Source of the DNA: an uncultured Anaerolineales bacterium
Lineage (GTDB): Bacteria > Chloroflexota > Anaerolineae > Anaerolineales > UBA4823
DNA: 34,044 nucleotides
Assembly: GCA_937928795.1 (NCBI GenBank)
Contig: CALFWB010000124.1
Span: 1 to 34,044, forward strand
Reading direction: 5' to 3'
This document shows, one piece after another, positions 31,440-34,044 of this stretch. A program made the translations under genes and the position numbers. Numbering within the stretch: position 1 is the stretch's first letter; each line of letters begins with the position of its first letter. The notes beneath the pieces were generated by a model. It was not told the DNA's origin and searched no databases. It was given only the letters and a program-made list of their open reading frames with translations.

Positions 31440-31781
31440 AAATTTTGCGTTGCGGCGGCAAAAGAAAGCCTCGGCTGGACACTGCCTCGCTTTCAGCATG
31501 CCGAGAGCGGCGATACCTGGACGCTGTTGGTGGCGCTGGCGCATTGGATCCTCTTCCTAGCGCGCCCGATTGTGGAGGATACGCCCTTGCCCTGGCAGAA
31601 GTCGCAAACACGCCTGACCCCGCGGCGGGTACGGCAGAGCCTGAAGCCGATTTTTGCGCTGATCGGCTCGCCTGCCCGAGAACCCAAATGGCGCGGAAAA
31701 CCGCCTGGCTGGCCCAACGGCAAGCCGCGAACGCCCAAACAGCACCACAAAGTAGTCAAAAAGGGCGCCGTAGCGGCGTAA
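31440..31781 (+). pseudogene. Transposase C-terminal remnant
   Basis: A frame open from the end of the preceding gene to a TAA at 31779-31781 encodes, from about 31440, a stretch like the C-terminus of a DDE transposase family common in Actinobacteria and Chloroflexota: ESLGWTLPRFQHAESGDTW, then a hydrophobic-aromatic helix region, LARPIVEDTPLPW, LTPRRVRQ, and the basic tail PPGWPNGKPRTPKQ. The start and catalytic core are missing, and no terminal inverted repeats were found. It is an inactive relic of an insertion, about 340 bp long. Confidence 0.65.
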
Positions 31782-32011
31782 CCCGCTTGAAGTGCGATTG
31801 GTAGGGTACAAGTTCCCACCTTGACTGATCGTCAGGACGATGACGTTCGTCTAACTCGAATTTCTACCATCTGGTAGATTTTGTCAAAAGATCCGTCAAT
31901 TTTGTTTACGATGTACTCAACCCGGCAGGTAAAATAACGATAAATTCGGGGTAAGCTGGGTAGGTGGCAACTCCGAATCGGGTAGCGATCGGGCAGCAAA
32001 GCACTTCTTAT
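31782..32011. other. Spacer between transposase relic and ptsI, with small hairpins
   Basis: No gene is seen. GATCGTC-AG-GACGATGAC gives a short stem near 31826-31844. TCTACC-ATCT-GGTAGA (31863-31878) followed by TTTT can form a weak terminator-like hairpin on the plus strand. No insertion-sequence end could be recognised. Confidence 0.4.
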
Positions 32012-33751
32012 CTAGCGCGCCTTCTCTTTGAGGTAGCCGATGACCTGAGCGGCGGTTGAAAACTCTAGGCATTTTTTGGCAACTTCTTTGCATTCCGCCA
32101 CCGTCCAGCGGCGGATGAGCTCCTTGATGGTTGGGATGGAGGAAGGTGCCATGCTAAACTCATCGAGGTGCAAGCCGATCAGCAGCGGCACGGCTAGTGG
32201 GTCACCGGCTAATTCGCCGCACAGCCCAACCCACTTGCCTTGAGCGTGGGCGGCGCGGATGGTCATCTCGATCAGACGCAGCACGGCTGGATGGTAAGGG
32301 CTTGCTAGCACTGAAACGCGCTCGTTGGTGCGGTCGATCGCCAGCGTGTATTGGGTCAAGTCGTTGGTGCCAATGCTGAAAAAGTCCACCAACGGCGCAA
32401 AGTGATCGGCTAAAATAGCCGCTGAGGGCACTTCGACCATGATGCCAAATTGGACTTGTTGTGGCAAAGGATTGCCTTCGGCTTCTAAATCCGCTCTGGC
32501 TTTCTCATAAATCTCCCGCGCCCGCTCGACTTCCGCCACTGATGAAACCATCGGTAGCATAATGCGCAAATCGCACTCTACGCCGGCTGCAATCGCTTGA
32601 CCAGCAGCTTGCAGCAAAGCGCTGAATTGATTTTCCAACACATCCGGCCGTTCGCGGATCATGCGAATCGCCCGCCAACCGAGGAAAGGATTGGGCTCCT
32701 TCTCGGTGCCGAGGTAAGGCACCTCCTTGTCTCCGCCAATATCAAGTGTACGCACCACCACCGGCCGTTCGCCCATGCGCTCAAAAACCCGCCGATAAGC
32801 GCGCACCTGCTCCGCAAGGGTCGGCATTGTGGTACGTTGCAGATACAAAAATTCGGTACGGAACAGGCCAATTCCCTCTGCTCCGTATTGAATTGCCAGC
32901 TCGGCGTCTTCCACGCTGCCGATGTTTGCCACCACCTCCGCTCGAAACGCGCCGTCTCGGGTCACGGCTGGCAATTGCGCCTGACTCAACTCCTGCTGGC
33001 GACGGACATCCCATTCTTCCTTTTCTCTGCGGGCTACTTCCAGCTCATGCAGGGTGGGTCCGACGTTGAAAAGGCCGCTATTGCCATTTAGGATCGCCAG
33101 CGTACCGCTGCGAATATCGTTCAAATCAAACGGCGCACTGACCACGGCCGGTACGCCCATCGCCCGCGCCAAGATCGCTGAGTGTGAGGTCGGACCGCCG
33201 CGGGCTGTGACGATGCCCAAAATCTGTTCGCGGTCAAAGCGCATGGTGTCGGACGGCGTCAGGTCTTCAGCAACCAGAATGACCGGCTCTGGCGTGTTTT
33301 CCACTGAAAGTTCTTCCGCTTCTCCGTCCAGACATTTCATCACCCGTTGCGCCACGTCGCGCAGGTCTTGGGCACGCGCTCGAAAGTACTCCTCTTCTAG
33401 GCTGAGCAACGCTTCGGCATACTGTTCAAAGGCATGATGAACGGCGGCTTTGGCATTCAGGCGATCTTCCAGCACCATGCTACGCAATTTTGCCAACAAC
33501 TCCTCATCATCTAGAAAGAGGCGGTGCGCCTCAAAGATGGCGGCTTCCTCATCGCCGGCCATTTTGCGGGCGCGTTGTTCCAGCGCAATCAATTGGGTAT
33601 GCGCCTTTTGAATAGCCTGTTGCAAATGTTGCCATTCGGCGCGCGGGTCGTCTACTCGTTGTTCGGTGAAGGTGACCTTTTGCGTTCGGTAGATCAGCGT
33701 CGGACCGATGGCAATTCCGGGCGAGGCAGGTAATCCTTGGTAACGGGGCAT
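32012..33751 (-). CDS. ptsI: PTS enzyme I (phosphoenolpyruvate-protein phosphotransferase)
   Basis: This 579-aa enzyme takes phosphate from PEP onto a histidine and passes it to HPr. The phospho-His is H190 in GGPTSHSAILARAMG. PEP-binding motifs GIGLFRTEFLYLQR and GTNDLTQYTLAIDRTNE are present, as is the active-site Cys in GLCGELAGDP. The length matches the usual 570-580 aa. ATG at 33751 follows AAGGAAGG on the minus strand. It lies 17 bp after ptsH. No EII permease genes are in the window; the pair may serve a dihydroxyacetone kinase, a regulatory circuit, or distant EII genes. Confidence 0.95.
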   Translation of the reverse strand: MPRYQGLPASPGIAIGPTLIYRTQKVTFTEQRVDDPRAEWQHLQQAIQKAHTQLIALEQRARKMAGDEEAAIFEAHRLFLDDEELLAKLRSMVLEDRLNAKAAVHHAFEQYAEALLSLEEEYFRARAQDLRDVAQRVMKCLDGEAEELSVENTPEPVILVAEDLTPSDTMRFDREQILGIVTARGGPTSHSAILARAMGVPAVVSAPFDLNDIRSGTLAILNGNSGLFNVGPTLHELEVARREKEEWDVRRQQELSQAQLPAVTRDGAFRAEVVANIGSVEDAELAIQYGAEGIGLFRTEFLYLQRTTMPTLAEQVRAYRRVFERMGERPVVVRTLDIGGDKEVPYLGTEKEPNPFLGWRAIRMIRERPDVLENQFSALLQAAGQAIAAGVECDLRIMLPMVSSVAEVERAREIYEKARADLEAEGNPLPQQVQFGIMVEVPSAAILADHFAPLVDFFSIGTNDLTQYTLAIDRTNERVSVLASPYHPAVLRLIEMTIRAAHAQGKWVGLCGELAGDPLAVPLLIGLHLDEFSMAPSSIPTIKELIRRWTVAECKEVAKKCLEFSTAAQVIGYLKEKAR

Positions 33752-33768
33752 AACCGGCTACCTTCCTT

Positions 33769-34044
33769 TTATGGGTGAGCCGCGGTTGGCTCACCAAAAT
33801 TGCTTTTCACCAGTTGGACAAGCGCGTCAATCGCTTCTTGGGCTTGCTCACCTTCGGCGGTGATTTCGACGCTGTCGCCCTGATTGACCCCCAGCGTCAG
33901 CACACTGAGGGGGCTTTTGGCGTTAGCAGGGGGCTTTTCCGAATCGATCTTGCGCACGGTGATTTTGCACGGAAAGCGGGCGGCCGTCTTGACAAACTGG
34001 GCTGCCGGACGGGCATGCAGCCCGGCCGGATGATCAATCGTGAG
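33769..34044 (-). CDS. ptsH: HPr phosphocarrier protein, 5' end cut by the window
   Basis: Reading back to the window edge gives 91 residues plus the stop. GLHARPAAQFV has the phospho-accepting His (residue 10 of the fragment, His15 in standard numbering), and AKSPLSVLTLG has the regulatory Ser46 position. An internal GTG at 33957 is not the true start. Only about five N-terminal codons are missing. It is upstream of ptsI in the same operon. Confidence 0.93.
   Translation of the reverse strand, partial: LTIDHPAGLHARPAAQFVKTAARFPCKITVRKIDSEKPPANAKSPLSVLTLGVNQGDSVEITAEGEQAQEAIDALVQLVKSNFGEPTAAHP

Noticed and set aside
31268..31804. 178-codon open frame overlapping the flavoprotein end and transposase relic
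   Set aside because: It is in another frame from both, shows no family motif, and its start lies inside a well supported gene.
31859..31879. AATTTCTAC-CATCTG-GTAGAT, which resembles the conserved end of a Cas12a CRISPR repeat
   Set aside because: It is a single copy with no second repeat or spacer array nearby, no cas gene in the window, and a loop longer than usual. The hairpin is more likely chance or a weak terminator.
1..34044. tRNA, rRNA, CRISPR arrays, intact insertion sequences or replication origins
   Set aside because: Reading the spacers showed no cloverleaf, no regularly spaced repeat array, no paired insertion-sequence ends with a full transposase, and no DnaA-box cluster.

Overview
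The window looks like chromosomal DNA of an anaerobic Chloroflexota (Anaerolineae-like) bacterium. This is an inference from gene content and moderately high GC; there is no rRNA or tRNA gene to confirm it. The supporting signs are a tungsten/molybdenum aldehyde:ferredoxin oxidoreductase, a corrinoid methyltransferase pair, stand-alone HPr/enzyme I, many GntR/ABC sugar genes, and intergenic spacers full of short palindromic repeat families. Most promoters read as ordinary sigma70-type boxes with 17-bp spacing.

Layout. 1-2895: a GntR/UTRA regulator with a striking repeat-rich promoter, followed by an APC-type permease. 3118-7113: a tight four-gene operon (metallophosphoesterase, nucleotidyltransferase-fold protein, FGGY sugar kinase, membrane NERD-like protein). 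7585-9035: two lipid/envelope genes, CDP-alcohol phosphatidyltransferase and Lgt, overlapping by ATGA. 9122-12265: ABC exporter ATPase, ABC-2 permease and a metallo-beta-lactamase-fold hydrolase; the ATPase appears to have a leaderless transcript. 12271-12774 (-): an HNH endonuclease. 12775-13604: an 830-bp repeat-rich spacer.

13605-19499 is the most novel block. It holds a corrinoid protein, a methyltransferase of the MtmB (monomethylamine) family that has an ordinary Leu codon where archaeal MtmB has pyrrolysine, and a complete YkoE-YkoD-YkoC-type ECF importer (S component, double ATPase, T component), then a small PH-like membrane protein. I propose an import-and-demethylate pathway for an unknown N-methylated compound. 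No methyl acceptor enzyme or corrinoid activase is in the window.

19904-31382 is a divergent sugar (acid) locus. On the minus strand lie a GntR regulator and an extended SDR. On the plus strand lie a sugar-acid dehydratase of the enolase superfamily, an AOR-family oxidoreductase, a Tat/lipoprotein sugar-binding protein, two permeases, a protein with two ASRT-like beta-sandwich repeats, a SIS-domain protein, a ROK kinase and a PNPOx-like flavoprotein. The 173-bp divergent intergenic region is built as a near mirror image: each promoter has -35/-10 boxes 17 bp apart and the same CATCAGATG operator a few bases after its predicted start site. The locus seems to import a sugar or sugar acid and process it by oxidation/dehydration and/or phosphorylation/isomerisation. 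An ATPase for the importer is absent and must come from elsewhere.

The right end has a decayed transposase tail (about 31440-31781), then ptsI and a 5'-truncated ptsH on the minus strand, running off the window edge.
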